DNA of 64,000 nt, from the NCBI RefSeq assembly GCF_900109775.1, contig NZ_FOAX01000003.1:558001-622000 (forward strand). Direction: 5' to 3'. The notes under the pieces were generated by a model that had not been told where the DNA came from, searched no databases, and saw only the letters and a list, made by a program, of their open reading frames with translations. The stretch comes from Pseudoxanthomonas sp. GM95. GTDB lineage: Bacteria; Pseudomonadota; Gammaproteobacteria; Xanthomonadales; Xanthomonadaceae. The translations under genes were made by a program, and so were the position numbers. This document shows, one piece after another, positions 1-9,816 of the stretch. Numbering within the stretch: the stretch's first letter is position 1; every line of letters starts with the position of its first letter.

Positions 1-818
1 AAGATGTCGGCCTGGACGAACTTGGGCCGCACGCCGTTGAGCTTGGCATTGCCCTTGGCAATGGCGATCACGTCCTCGTCGATGTCCACGCCGATGACTT
101 CGCTGGCGCCACGCGCGGCGGCGTACACGGCAAAGCCGCCGGTATTGCAGCACAGGTCCAGCACGGTCTTGCCGGCCGCGTGCTGGCTCAGCCACTGGCG
201 GTTCTCGCGCTGGTCGGCGAAGAAGCCGGTCTTGTGCGCGCCGGCCGGGTCGGCACGGAACTTCACGCCGTACTCGGTGATGACCTCGGCCTCGGTGCCG
301 GAGGTACTGTGGAAGTCGAAGCTCTCCTGCTTCTGCACGTGTTCTTCGGCGAAGGCATGGAAGCGGCAGCCCGGGAACTGCGCGCGCAGCGCCTCGAAGA
401 TCCATTCGCGATGGCGGAACATGCCCGCTGCGAAGAACTCGACCACGATCAGGTCGCCGTAGCGGTCCACCACCAGGCCGGACAGTCCATCGCCCTCGCT
501 GTGGACCACGCGCCAGGCGTCGGACACCTCGTCCAGCTTCAGCACCTCGCGGCGCAGCGACACCGCCTGGGCGATCTTGTCGTGGAACCAGGCCTGGTCC
601 ACCTGCACATCCGGATCGGTTTCCAGGATGCGCACGGCGATGCGCGAGTGGCCGTTGTAGAACCCGCGGCCCACCCAGTCGTTGTCCACGCCGAACACGT
701 CGACGATGGTGCCGGGCTTGGGCTTCTGCGGCGGCTTGTCCACCAGTTTCTGGAAGATCCAAGGATGGCTGGAACGCCAGGCGTTCTTCAGGCGGACGGC
801 GGGATTGGGCATATTCAT
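1..818 (-). CDS. rlmI: Class I SAM-dependent 23S rRNA methyltransferase, RlmI-like (partial, 3' end off the window)
   Basis: Expected to make m5C1962 in 23S rRNA, using S-adenosylmethionine, in the cytoplasm. The 272 visible residues start with a PUA-like RNA-binding domain (about residues 5-75, containing SSHPWIFQKLV), followed by the family's middle domain and the start of the Rossmann methyltransferase fold, where motif I reads VLDLCCNTGGFAVYAA. The family is about 395 residues long, so roughly the last third, including the catalytic cysteines, lies beyond position 1. Start chosen at the ATG ending at 818; a second in-frame ATG follows two codons later. The reading frame is on the minus strand and transcription runs out of the window. 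Recognition rests on motifs and domain order; RlmI versus the close paralogue RlmK/YccW-type enzymes is the only real ambiguity. Confidence 0.88.
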   Translation of the reverse strand, partial: MNMPNPAVRLKNAWRSSHPWIFQKLVDKPPQKPKPGTIVDVFGVDNDWVGRGFYNGHSRIAVRILETDPDVQVDQAWFHDKIAQAVSLRREVLKLDEVSDAWRVVHSEGDGLSGLVVDRYGDLIVVEFFAAGMFRHREWIFEALRAQFPGCRFHAFAEEHVQKQESFDFHSTSGTEAEVITEYGVKFRADPAGAHKTGFFADQRENRQWLSQHAAGKTVLDLCCNTGGFAVYAAARGASEVIGVDIDEDVIAIAKGNAKLNGVRPKFVQADI

Positions 819-889
819 CGGCCTATTGTAAGAGGCGCGCGGCCTGCGGACGATTTTCCGCACGCTGATCAGGCCACCGAATTGCGCCA

Positions 890-965
890 CTTGTGGGAGC
901 CGCTTCAGCGGCTATGACGCTTTCCCCGGAAAAGGCCCTTTCGTCGCTGAAGCAGCTCCCACAAG
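890..965. repeat. Dispersed palindromic repeat (REP-like), copy 1
   Basis: Two arms with the ends CTTGTGGGAGC and GCTCCCACAAG enclose about 54 bases; the arms extend as GCCGCTTCAGCGGC on the left and GTCGCTGAAGCAGC on the right, so each arm is itself a small hairpin. Other copies are at 13083-13173, 29992-30012 and 45083-45154. The rest of the 414-base gap between rlmI and icd (819-1232) holds no gene I can support. Confidence 0.75.
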
Positions 966-1139
966 CGATGTCAGACGATTTCGCCGGCAACCAAATCGCC
1001 GCAAACACACGCTGAAACACAGCAACCCGCGCCAGACGCCGCCGTCGCTTTGCCCTGTCACGCGCCAGCGGCGACAATGGCGCGCTTGGCCGCTCACGGC
1101 CCCGACTGCGCAAGGAACCTGCTGCAGGCCCGGCCTTGA

Positions 1140-3464
<2,325 letters not shown>

Positions 3465-3487
3465 GCCTGCCCATGTGGTGATGCAGC

Positions 3488-3525
3488 GGGCCGTCTTTCC
3501 CTGGAAAGGCGGCCCGTTCTTTCTT
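3488..3525 (+). terminator. Rho-independent terminator after icd
   Basis: A 13-base stem (GGGCCGTCTTTCC with GGAAAGGCGGCCC, one G-T pair) with a two-base loop is followed by GTTCTTTCTT. It starts 24 bases after the icd stop. Confidence 0.75.
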
Positions 3526-3576
3526 CAACCGACTGAATTTTGTGGGGCCGCTTCACGCCCACACGCCTTCGACCCC

Positions 3577-3921
3577 ATGACCGACACGATCCACCTGCTG
3601 TTTTCCTACGGCACCCTGCAACTGGCCTCGGTCCAGCAGGCGCAGTTCGGCCGCCTGCTCACCGGCCGCGCCGATGCCCTGCCCGGCTACGCCCGCAGCC
3701 TGGTGGAGATCACCGACCCGCACGTGTTGGCCGCCAGCGGCGAGCGCTTCCATCCCATCGTCGCCCACACCGGCAATCCGGACGACGCGGTGGACGGCAT
3801 GGTGTTCGAAGTCACCGCCGCCGAGCTGCAGTCGGCCGACGATTACGAAGTGGACGACTACGCACGCGTGGCAGTGATGCTGGCCTCGGGCGTGGAAGCC
3901 TGGGTGTACGTGCAGGCCTGA
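3577..3921 (+). CDS. Gamma-glutamylcyclotransferase-like (AIG2-like) protein
   Basis: A 114-residue protein of the GGCT-like fold. The N-terminal substrate-binding motif SYGTLQLASVQ is typical, and an acidic residue in the DDYEVDDYARV stretch near residue 90 is in the place of the family's catalytic Glu. Family members cyclise gamma-glutamyl amines or peptides and release 5-oxoproline; the real substrate here is unknown. The ORF is open upstream to 3343, but that region overlaps icd and the terminator. The ATG at 3577 gives the normal family N-terminus. It stands alone between icd and the Roadblock/GTPase operon. Confidence 0.8.
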   Translation: MTDTIHLLFSYGTLQLASVQQAQFGRLLTGRADALPGYARSLVEITDPHVLAASGERFHPIVAHTGNPDDAVDGMVFEVTAAELQSADDYEVDDYARVAVMLASGVEAWVYVQA

Positions 3922-4150
3922 GCGCGGCCTCGCCATCAAGGGACAGCTTGCTGGTGCGGCATCCAAAGCACTCGATCCCGCGAACCCGCCTGTCCGAGAG
4001 AACACATGACGCCTTCCGCGGCAGTGACATGAACTGCGCGCTGGATCACCACCTGCCCCAAAGGCGCTGCCCTACGCTATCGCCCTAAAAGGCCGCCAAG
4101 GGGTTGCGGCCGGCAAGGCGTGGCGCGCGGCGCAATGGGGAAAGGACAGC

Positions 4151-5134
4151 GTGACCAAGGTGTTGATCATGGGCTCGGACCTGCGGGGCGAGTTGGCCCT
4201 GCTGCAGCGGTTGCAGGCCGTGGCGCAGACGCCGGGGTTGTCGCTGAGCCTGTGCCACGATTTCGCCGATTGCGACCTGCTGGTCGTGCGTGACGATGCC
4301 AGCCTGCGCAGCGCCGCCCAGCGCATCGTGGCCAACCATCCGTGGCTGCCGATGTGGTCGCTACATGCCGACGGGCGCCTGTCCGATGCCCTGGCCGAGC
4401 CGCAGGCGCCGCTGGACGACCACCACATCCGCACCGTGCTGCAGCGGCTGCACGTGATCGCGCGCTCGCACGCGCCGTCGTCCGCCAACGCTGCCGAATC
4501 GACCGTGCATGAGCCGCTGGGCCTGGCCTTGCGCAAGCGCCTGGCGTCGGCCGATACCGTGGCGGCGCTGACCCTGGACGGGCGCGACCTGCTGCTGCTC
4601 GACTTCCGCCGGTTGCTGGCGATCACGCCACCCGGCGCCACGGGCCCTGACGACACGCCGGCGCAGGTGCTGGGCCGCGAGTTCGCAAGGCTGTCGCTAC
4701 GCACGCTGCCGCCGGCGCGCTATTCGACCCTGTTCGTCGACCTGCCCAGCCTGCCGATGATTCCGCTGCTGTGGCAGGCGGCCTTGCGCATGGCCGTGGT
4801 GCCGGAGCTGTTGCCGCCGCTGCATGAAGGCTGCCAGCTCAAGCTGGCGCGCTGGCCGGACTTCCGCGTGCTGGCGCATCGGCATGACGATTTCCGCCTG
4901 TGCTCGCTGCTGCTGCGCCGCGCCTGCACGGTGCTGGAGGCCAGCCACGCGCTCGGCGTGGACCCGGGCGCGGTGCGCGCCTTCTTCAATGCCGCCTGGC
5001 TGTCCGGCTATGCCCAGGTGGAAGCGGAAAGCGCGGTGGCCCCCCCGCCACCGCCCACACGCCAGCGCGGCCCGGGCGCGTTGCTGGCCAGCATGTGGCG
5101 CGGCGTCCGTCGTGCCCGCGGAGGATCGGCGTGA
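4151..5134 (+). CDS. Uncharacterised protein, first gene of the small-GTPase/Roadblock operon
   Basis: A 327-residue soluble protein I cannot place in a named family. It opens with an alternating hydrophobic pattern (KVLIMGSDLRGELALLQRL) that looks like a Rossmann or receiver-like fold over about residues 1-120, without an obvious phospho-acceptor context. About residues 215-300 are helix-rich and could form a winged-helix-like domain (QLKLARWPDF ... ALGVDPGAVRAFFNAAWLSG). The tail is proline then basic-rich. Start is the GTG at 4151, seven bases after the AAAGGA of GGGGAAAGGACAGC. Its last codons overlap the GTG of the GTPase gene by four bases (GTGA), which argues for translational coupling and a shared job. 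Function is unknown; an adaptor or effector for the GTPase is inference from context. Confidence 0.8.
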   Translation: MTKVLIMGSDLRGELALLQRLQAVAQTPGLSLSLCHDFADCDLLVVRDDASLRSAAQRIVANHPWLPMWSLHADGRLSDALAEPQAPLDDHHIRTVLQRLHVIARSHAPSSANAAESTVHEPLGLALRKRLASADTVAALTLDGRDLLLLDFRRLLAITPPGATGPDDTPAQVLGREFARLSLRTLPPARYSTLFVDLPSLPMIPLLWQAALRMAVVPELLPPLHEGCQLKLARWPDFRVLAHRHDDFRLCSLLLRRACTVLEASHALGVDPGAVRAFFNAAWLSGYAQVEAESAVAPPPPPTRQRGPGALLASMWRGVRRARGGSA

Positions 5135-5676
5135 AGGAACACAAGATCGTGGTGATGGGCTCGATGGGCGCGGGCAAGTCCACGCTGGTCCGCACCGTGG
5201 CCAACGGCAAGGTGGTGGATACCGACGTGCGTAACACCGACGCCAGCTTGGCCAAGGCACTGACCACGGTGGCGATGGACTACGCCGATGTCGATCTGCC
5301 CAATGGCGATCGCCTGCGCCTGGTCGGCACGCCGGGGCAGGCGCGGTTCGACTTCATCTGGCCGATCCTGCTGGCTGGCGCGGCCGGCGTGGTGGTGCTG
5401 GTCGATGGCGCCAGCGTGGAGGCCACGCACCAGTTCGACACCTACCTGGACGCGTTGGCCACGCATGCGCCGCAGGTGCCGGCGGTGGTGGGCATCTCGC
5501 GCCTGGACCTGAATCCCGAGGCCGACCTGGGCGTGTTCTACGCACGCCTGGAACGCCGTGGCCGGCCGCTGCCGGTCTTGCCGCTTGATGCAAGACAGTC
5601 CGAGCAGATCCTGATGGTGATGGACATCCTGATGAGCGAGATCGAATCCACCGAACTGGTCGGCCCCCATGGCTGA
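5131..5676 (+). CDS. MglA/CvnD-like small Ras-type GTPase
   Basis: A 181-residue GTP-binding protein. Walker A (G1) is GSMGAGKST at residues 10-18, a Thr pair for G2 is at 45-46, and G3 is GTPGQ at 66-70, the form seen in the Streptomyces conservon GTPases and related to the TVPGQ of Myxococcus MglA. The canonical N/TKxD G4 motif is absent; SRLD occupies that place. Start is the GTG at 5131, preceded by GGAGG. It overlaps the gene before it by four bases and the Roadblock gene after it by eight. In MglA/MglB and conservon systems such a GTPase is switched by Roadblock partners, and the next two genes are both Roadblock proteins. The cellular process controlled here is unknown. Confidence 0.85.
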   Translation: MKEHKIVVMGSMGAGKSTLVRTVANGKVVDTDVRNTDASLAKALTTVAMDYADVDLPNGDRLRLVGTPGQARFDFIWPILLAGAAGVVVLVDGASVEATHQFDTYLDALATHAPQVPAVVGISRLDLNPEADLGVFYARLERRGRPLPVLPLDARQSEQILMVMDILMSEIESTELVGPHG

Positions 5677-6067
5677 CGGCCTGCCCGCCCCGCAGCGCGA
5701 GCGGCTGCAGGTCCAGCTGCAGGCCTTCGCCGAGGAGGTCGGCGGCGTGCGCTGCGCGGTGGTGTCCAGCGTGGATGGCTTCGCCCTGGCCGTGGCCAAC
5801 GGCGAGCCCGGCAGCGGCGAGCGCCTGGCGGCGATGACCAGCTCGATGCTGGCGCTGGCCGCGGCGGTCGGGCGAGAACTGGCGCTGGGCCACCTGGAAT
5901 CGCTGCTGGCCGAGGCCAGCGAAGGCAAGGTGGTGATGCTGGCCATTCCCGCGCCCACGCCGCTGCTGCTGATGGCCGCCTGCGAGCGCCGCATCCTCAC
6001 CGGCAACGTGCTGTGGGCCGCGCGCGCCTGCAGCCAGCGCATGGCCCAGGACCTCAGCGGGCCGTGA
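5669..6067 (+). CDS. Roadblock/LC7 domain protein (first copy)
   Basis: A 132-residue protein with a single Roadblock/LC7 fold: an N-terminal helix (RERLQVQLQAFAEEVGG), a strand pair with VVSSVDGFALAVANG, then the long central helix and final strands ending in a basic/Gln helix. In MglB and CvnB, Roadblock dimers act as GTPase-activating or scaffold proteins for the adjacent GTPase. The gene overlaps the GTPase gene by eight bases (ATGGCTGA), so the two are very likely co-translated. Role as GTPase partner is inferred from family and context. Confidence 0.82.
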   Translation: MADGLPAPQRERLQVQLQAFAEEVGGVRCAVVSSVDGFALAVANGEPGSGERLAAMTSSMLALAAAVGRELALGHLESLLAEASEGKVVMLAIPAPTPLLLMAACERRILTGNVLWAARACSQRMAQDLSGP

Positions 6068-6140
6068 GCCGCCCGCGTCGCTTCCACCGGCTCACACGAT
6101 CGTCGTCCCTGCGTCACCACCCAATCCAACGAGGTTCAAC

Positions 6141-6500
6141 GTGGCCAACCTGAAAGACTCGCTCGACGCCCTGATGCAGGTGGACGGCGCACAGGCCGTC
6201 GCCCTGGTCGACTACACCAGCGGCATGCTGCTGGGCTCGGCCGGCGGCGGCATCGACCTGGAGCTGGCCGCGGCCGGCAACACCGAGGTCATCCGCGCCA
6301 AGATGAAGACCGCCAGCTCGCTCAAGCTCAACGACAACATCGAGGACATCCTGATTTCGCTGGGCAAGGCGTACCACATCATGCGGCCCATTGCGTCCAA
6401 GCCCGGGCTGTTCTTCTACGTCGTACTGGACCGCAGCCGCTCCAACCTGGCGATGGCCCGCCGCGCGGTGCTGGATGCGGAGCTGCATCTGGAGATGTGA
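6141..6500 (+). CDS. Roadblock/LC7 domain protein (second copy)
   Basis: A 119-residue Roadblock-family protein with a pattern different from its neighbour: LDALMQVDGAQAVALVDYTSG at the start, then GMLLGSAGGGIDLELAA and a long helix containing NTEVIRAKMKTA. It ends with KPGLFFYVVLDRSRSNL, the usual last strand and helix. Start is the GTG at 6141 with ACGAGG six bases upstream. It lies 73 bases after the first Roadblock gene, in the same direction, so it is probably the fourth gene of the operon. The two copies are dissimilar enough to suggest different partners or a heterodimer. Confidence 0.8.
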   Translation: MANLKDSLDALMQVDGAQAVALVDYTSGMLLGSAGGGIDLELAAAGNTEVIRAKMKTASSLKLNDNIEDILISLGKAYHIMRPIASKPGLFFYVVLDRSRSNLAMARRAVLDAELHLEM

Positions 6501-6507
6501 TGGTCAT

Positions 6508-6541
6508 GCCCTCCCTTTCGCCGCGAGCGAAGGGGAAGGGC
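6508..6541. terminator. Hairpin between convergent genes (second repeat type)
   Basis: An imperfect hairpin with arms GCCCTCCCTTTCGC and GCGAAGGGGAAGGGC lies between the end of the second Roadblock gene and the end of the VOC gene on the other strand. It resembles the perfect hairpin at 39395-39430. It may end transcription from both sides, but there is no clear T-tract. Confidence 0.45.
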
Positions 6542-6557
6542 GAAACCGAAGCGCAGC

Positions 6558-6956
6558 TCAAGCCAGGTTGAGCTGCCAGCTCACGCCGAACCGGTCGGCC
6601 AGCCAGCCGAAGCGCTGGCTGAAGCCATAGTTGTCCAGCGGCATCATCGCGGTGCCGCCTTCGATCAAGGCGGCCCAGGCGCGTTCGAGTTCCTCCGCAT
6701 CCTGGCATTCGACGAACAACGACATCGATGGCGTGAAGCCGAACGCGTGCTTGGCCGGCGAATCGATGCAGGCCAGCGCTTGGCCGGCCACGGTGAAACG
6801 CGCGCGCACCACGCTGCCTTCCTTGCCCGGCCCTTGCGCGCCGTAGCGGGTGATCTCCTCGATCCGCGAATCGGCGAACAGCGATACGTACAACGTCATC
6901 GCCGCCTCGGCATCGTGGTCCTGGAACATCAATTGCGGGATCAGGGACTTGGCCAT
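6558..6956 (-). CDS. VOC family (PhnB-like glyoxalase-fold) protein
   Basis: A 132-residue protein of the PhnB / 3-demethylubiquinone-9 methyltransferase-like VOC group. The N-terminus (IPQLMFQDHDAEAAMTLYV) and the C-terminal DNYGFSQRFGWLADRFGVSW block are characteristic. The family shares the glyoxalase fold but most members have no known reaction, and the name should not be taken to mean ubiquinone synthesis. It is transcribed toward the Roadblock operon. Confidence 0.82.
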   Translation of the reverse strand: MAKSLIPQLMFQDHDAEAAMTLYVSLFADSRIEEITRYGAQGPGKEGSVVRARFTVAGQALACIDSPAKHAFGFTPSMSLFVECQDAEELERAWAALIEGGTAMMPLDNYGFSQRFGWLADRFGVSWQLNLA

Positions 6957-7024
6957 CGCTGGGCTGCCTCAAGCATCGTGGAAGAAGAACATCGCCTGCC
7001 TTTCGCGCAGGGAGGCAGACACGA

Positions 7025-7660
7025 TCATGGCGCAGCGCGCGCCAAGGCGTCGATATCACCGTCCACGATCTGGCGCAGGTGCGCGGTGATGTGGGCGATC
7101 GGCCAGTCCCACCAGGCAATCGCCTCCAGCCGCGCGATGTCGGCGTCGGGAAAGCGCGGCTTGATCGGGCGCGCCGGATTGCCACCGACGATGGTGTAGG
7201 CCGGCACATCGGCCGTCACCACCGAACGCGCCGAGACGATCGCGCCGTTGCCGATCCGCACGCCCGGCATCACCAGGGCCTCGTAACCGATCCACACATC
7301 GTGGCCGATCACCGTGTCGCCCTTGTACGGCAGCTCGCCCGGCTGCGGCATCACCGCTTCCCAGCCGTTGCCGAAGATCTGGAACGGATAGGTCGAGATG
7401 CCCGACAGCTTGTGGTTGGCGCCGTTCATGATGAACTTCACGCCGCGCGCGATCGCACAGAACCTGCCGATCACCAGCCGATCGCCGATGAAGGGAAAGT
7501 GGTAGAGCACGTTGCGCTCGAAGCCTTCCGAATCTTCCGGATCGTCGTAATAGCTGTACTCGCCGACCTCGATCAGCGGATTGCGCACGGTGTTGCGGAT
7601 GAAGCACACCTGCGGGAAGCCTTCCATTGGATGCGGATTGTCGGGACTCGGTCCGTGCAT
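7025..7660 (-). CDS. Vat/CatB-type hexapeptide O-acetyltransferase
   Basis: A 211-residue left-handed beta-helix acetyltransferase of the xenobiotic (CatB/Vat) branch. Typical blocks are NPLIEVGEYSYYDD near residue 27, IGRFCAIARGVKFIMNGANH with the catalytic His near residue 82, and GHDVWIGYEALVMPGVRIGN, then GNPARPIKPRF at the end of the helix. These enzymes acetylate hydroxyl groups of compounds such as chloramphenicol or streptogramin A with acetyl-CoA, but chromosomal relatives are common and often have unknown substrates. Resistance is not shown by sequence. Single gene, about 70 bases upstream of the VOC gene on the same strand. Confidence 0.85.
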   Translation of the reverse strand: MHGPSPDNPHPMEGFPQVCFIRNTVRNPLIEVGEYSYYDDPEDSEGFERNVLYHFPFIGDRLVIGRFCAIARGVKFIMNGANHKLSGISTYPFQIFGNGWEAVMPQPGELPYKGDTVIGHDVWIGYEALVMPGVRIGNGAIVSARSVVTADVPAYTIVGGNPARPIKPRFPDADIARLEAIAWWDWPIAHITAHLRQIVDGDIDALARAAP

Positions 7661-7719
7661 GCGGCGCTCCTGCGATTCGAAACACCGCCAAGGTTAGCTG
7701 GCACCGCGTGGCAAGGACG

Positions 7720-8190
7720 TCAGCTGCGCGTGGGCTTTTTTGCAGGTGTCTTCTTGACTGCTGTTTTCTTGACTGCAGCTTTCTTCGTCGCAGGCTTCTT
7801 GGCGACATTCTTGGTCACAGCCTGCTTGGTGGCGGCTTTCTTGGCGGGCGCTGGCTTGGCCGCCTTGGTCGCCGTCTTCTTCGGCTTGGGCAGCGGCAGC
7901 GCGTCGGCCGTGGCGCGCAACAGGCGCTGCAACGTGTCGGTGTCTTCCAGCGCATCGGCCAACAGGTAATGCGGCTTGGCGCCGGGATACGGCGGCTGTT
8001 CGATCACCTCGTGCAGCAGCGCGCGGCCGGGCGTGGTCGGCTTGAGGAACACCTGGTTGTCGCAGACCAGCGCAACCACCTTGTCGTCCAGGTACAGCGC
8101 GTACTCGCCGAACATCTTCTTCGACGCCAGCGCCGCGCCCAGCGCGGCCTGCGCGTGGACGTATTCGATGAAGTCCGCATCTGTGGCCAT
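7720..8190 (-). CDS. TfoX N-terminal domain protein with Lys/Ala-rich histone-like tail
   Basis: A 156-residue protein in two parts. Residues 1 to about 100 form a TfoX/Sxy N-terminal domain (FIEYVHAQAALG, KKMFGEYALYLDDKVVALVCDNQVFLK). About residues 103-156 are a low-complexity tail of KKAATK, PAKK and AVKK repeats, like AlgP or histone H1 C-termini, which usually bind DNA without sequence specificity. Start chosen at the ATG ending at 8190, with AAGGA just upstream; the ORF extends farther but without family similarity. TfoX-N proteins are linked to competence control in other gammaproteobacteria; here the tail suggests a chromatin role. That is inference. Confidence 0.82.
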   Translation of the reverse strand: MATDADFIEYVHAQAALGAALASKKMFGEYALYLDDKVVALVCDNQVFLKPTTPGRALLHEVIEQPPYPGAKPHYLLADALEDTDTLQRLLRATADALPLPKPKKTATKAAKPAPAKKAATKQAVTKNVAKKPATKKAAVKKTAVKKTPAKKPTRS

Positions 8191-8206
8191 GGGAAAGTCC
8201 TTGCTG

Positions 8207-8821
8207 TCAGGGGATGCCGTTGCCGCCGTGCGCACGATAGCCCGGCCGGGTCTCCAGCCGTGCGACCCAGGCGTCGATCGCCGGCAAGTCAGGGCGCGTC
8301 ATCGGCGTCATCCGCCAGCGGTTGGCCGACAGGCCCAGCACGATGTCGGCCAGGGTGAAGTCGGCGCCGGCCACGAACGCGCCGGTGTGCACCAGCTGTG
8401 CATCCAGCAGCGTCATCAGCCGGTTCCAGTCCGCACCGCTGGCGGCAATCAACGCTTCATCGGTATGCGCGGCGCTACCGCGCACCCGTGCCATGAAGGC
8501 GTAGCGCCAGGCGCTGTTGAGGTCGGTGGCCTGCCAGTCCATCCATTGCTCGACGCGCGCACGCGCCAGCGGATCGACCGGCAGCAGGTCATGGCGCTGC
8601 TGGCGCGCGGCCAGGTAGCGGCAGATGGTGTTGGACTCCCACAGCACCGCCTCGCCGTCGATCAGCACCGGCACCAGGCCGTTGGGATTGCGTGCGCGCA
8701 CGGCCTGCGCATCGCCCGGCGCGTCCATGGGTCGGTGCGCGATCTCCAGCGCGAGTTCGTCGCACAGCCACAGCACCTTGCGCACGTTGACCGAGGTCGG
8801 CTTGCCCAGCAGGGTCAGCAT
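8207..8821 (-). CDS. Glutathione S-transferase family protein
   Basis: A 204-residue two-domain GST. The thioredoxin-like N-domain runs LLGKPTSVNVRKVLWLCDEL and contains NPNGLVPVLIDG and the glutathione-contacting WESNTICRYLA near residue 64. The all-helical C-domain includes FTLADIVLGLSANRW. GSTs conjugate glutathione to electrophiles or act as glutathione-dependent isomerases or reductases; the substrate is not predictable. It lies 16 bases upstream of the TfoX-domain gene on the same strand and 10 bases downstream of a VOC gene, so these three may be one transcript. Confidence 0.88.
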   Translation of the reverse strand: MLTLLGKPTSVNVRKVLWLCDELALEIAHRPMDAPGDAQAVRARNPNGLVPVLIDGEAVLWESNTICRYLAARQQRHDLLPVDPLARARVEQWMDWQATDLNSAWRYAFMARVRGSAAHTDEALIAASGADWNRLMTLLDAQLVHTGAFVAGADFTLADIVLGLSANRWRMTPMTRPDLPAIDAWVARLETRPGYRAHGGNGIP

Positions 8822-8831
8822 CGGCGTGTGC

Positions 8832-9197
8832 TCAGTCGGAGGCGATGTGCCAGCACACGCCGGCCAGGTCGATCATGTGGACCTCGCGGCCCCACGGGAA
8901 ATCGGTTGGTTCGCCGAGACGAAAGCCCGGAAAGCGCGTCTCCAGGTCCCGCTGTTTCATGTCCTTCCACCACGCATCCAGATCGGCCACGCAGATGCGC
9001 AGCATCAGGTTGTGGGCGAAGTGGTCGTCGTGGAAGTCCTGCAGGATGAAGCTCACCGGGCCGCTGCGGAAGCCGCAGACATCGCCGGCCTCCCACTCCT
9101 CGACGAAATCCAGCGCCGCGAACAACTGGCGGCTGGCGGCGTAATCCGCCCCACCGGGAACGAACGGCTGCAAGGCGGTGAACGTGGTCGTGCTCAT
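8832..9197 (-). CDS. VOC family (bleomycin-resistance/glyoxalase-fold) protein
   Basis: A 121-residue glyoxalase-fold protein. It contains the family's strand patterns around CGFRSGPVSFILQDF and the metal or substrate edge HMIDLAGVCWHIAS at the C-terminus. The ORF is open upstream but the ATG ending at 9197 is preceded by AAGGAGCC and fits the family length. Function unknown beyond the fold. It sits between the GST and an Lrp-type regulator on the same strand. Confidence 0.8.
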   Translation of the reverse strand: MSTTTFTALQPFVPGGADYAASRQLFAALDFVEEWEAGDVCGFRSGPVSFILQDFHDDHFAHNLMLRICVADLDAWWKDMKQRDLETRFPGFRLGEPTDFPWGREVHMIDLAGVCWHIASD

Positions 9198-9208
9198 GAC
9201 AGGCTCCT

Positions 9209-9688
9209 TCAGGCGGTGAGCAGCGGAATGCCCGCCGCGTCTTTGACCGTGCGCAGGACGAAGCTGGAATTTACGTCGGCCACGCCAGAGGCGGCCAGCA
9301 GCTTGTCCAGCAGGAAACGCGAGAAATGATCCAGGTCGCGCACCAGGATCTGCAGCAGGTAATCCATGTCGCCGGTCAGCGCATGGCAGGCCACCACTTC
9401 GTCCCAGCTGGTGACCGCGGCCGCGAAGCGGTCGATCGCCGGCTGGTCGTGGTGCTCCAGCTGCACGCGCACGAAGGCCTGCAGCCCCAGGCCTAGCGCG
9501 CGCGCCTCCAGCCGGGCGCCGTAGCCACTGATCACACCGGCCGATTCCAGCCGCTGGGTGCGCCGCAGGCAGGCCGAGGGCGACAGGTTGATCTGCGCGG
9601 CCAGCTCGGCATTGCTGGCACGGCCCTGCGTCTGCAGCAGCGCCAGCAGGCGAAGATCCGTGCGGTCCAGGGTGGGATTGGCATCCAT
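9209..9688 (-). CDS. Lrp/AsnC family transcriptional regulator, probably controlling phhA
   Basis: A 159-residue regulator. An AsnC-type winged helix-turn-helix occupies about residues 8-60 (LDRTDLRLLALLQTQGRASN, then LSPSACLRRTQRLESAGVI), followed by the RAM effector-binding domain (about 70-150). The start is the ATG ending at 9688; an upstream extension in frame lacks family residues. It is divergent from phhA with 128 bases between the start codons, an arrangement that commonly marks the regulator of an amino-acid catabolic gene. Its effector is plausibly an aromatic amino acid, which is inference. Confidence 0.88.
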   Translation of the reverse strand: MDANPTLDRTDLRLLALLQTQGRASNAELAAQINLSPSACLRRTQRLESAGVISGYGARLEARALGLGLQAFVRVQLEHHDQPAIDRFAAAVTSWDEVVACHALTGDMDYLLQILVRDLDHFSRFLLDKLLAASGVADVNSSFVLRTVKDAAGIPLLTA

Positions 9689-9816
9689 TGATCGCGCTGC
9701 AACATGAAATGACGCAACAAGATTGCGCCGATTGGCCCGTGGCGTGCAACTTTCGCAAGCCTGTTGCGCGAGCTTGGCGGTAGCGTGGCAGGCCTGTCCC
9801 ATCCTTGGATCCGCCG

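Noticed and set aside
890..965. Possible CRISPR repeat or attachment site
   Set aside because: The TGTGGGAGC copies are widely spaced and inverted, not regularly spaced direct repeats. No cas genes or integrase are present.
6558..6956. Ubiquinone 3-methyltransferase function for the PhnB-like protein
   Set aside because: The domain name is historical. The protein has a glyoxalase fold and no SAM-binding motif.
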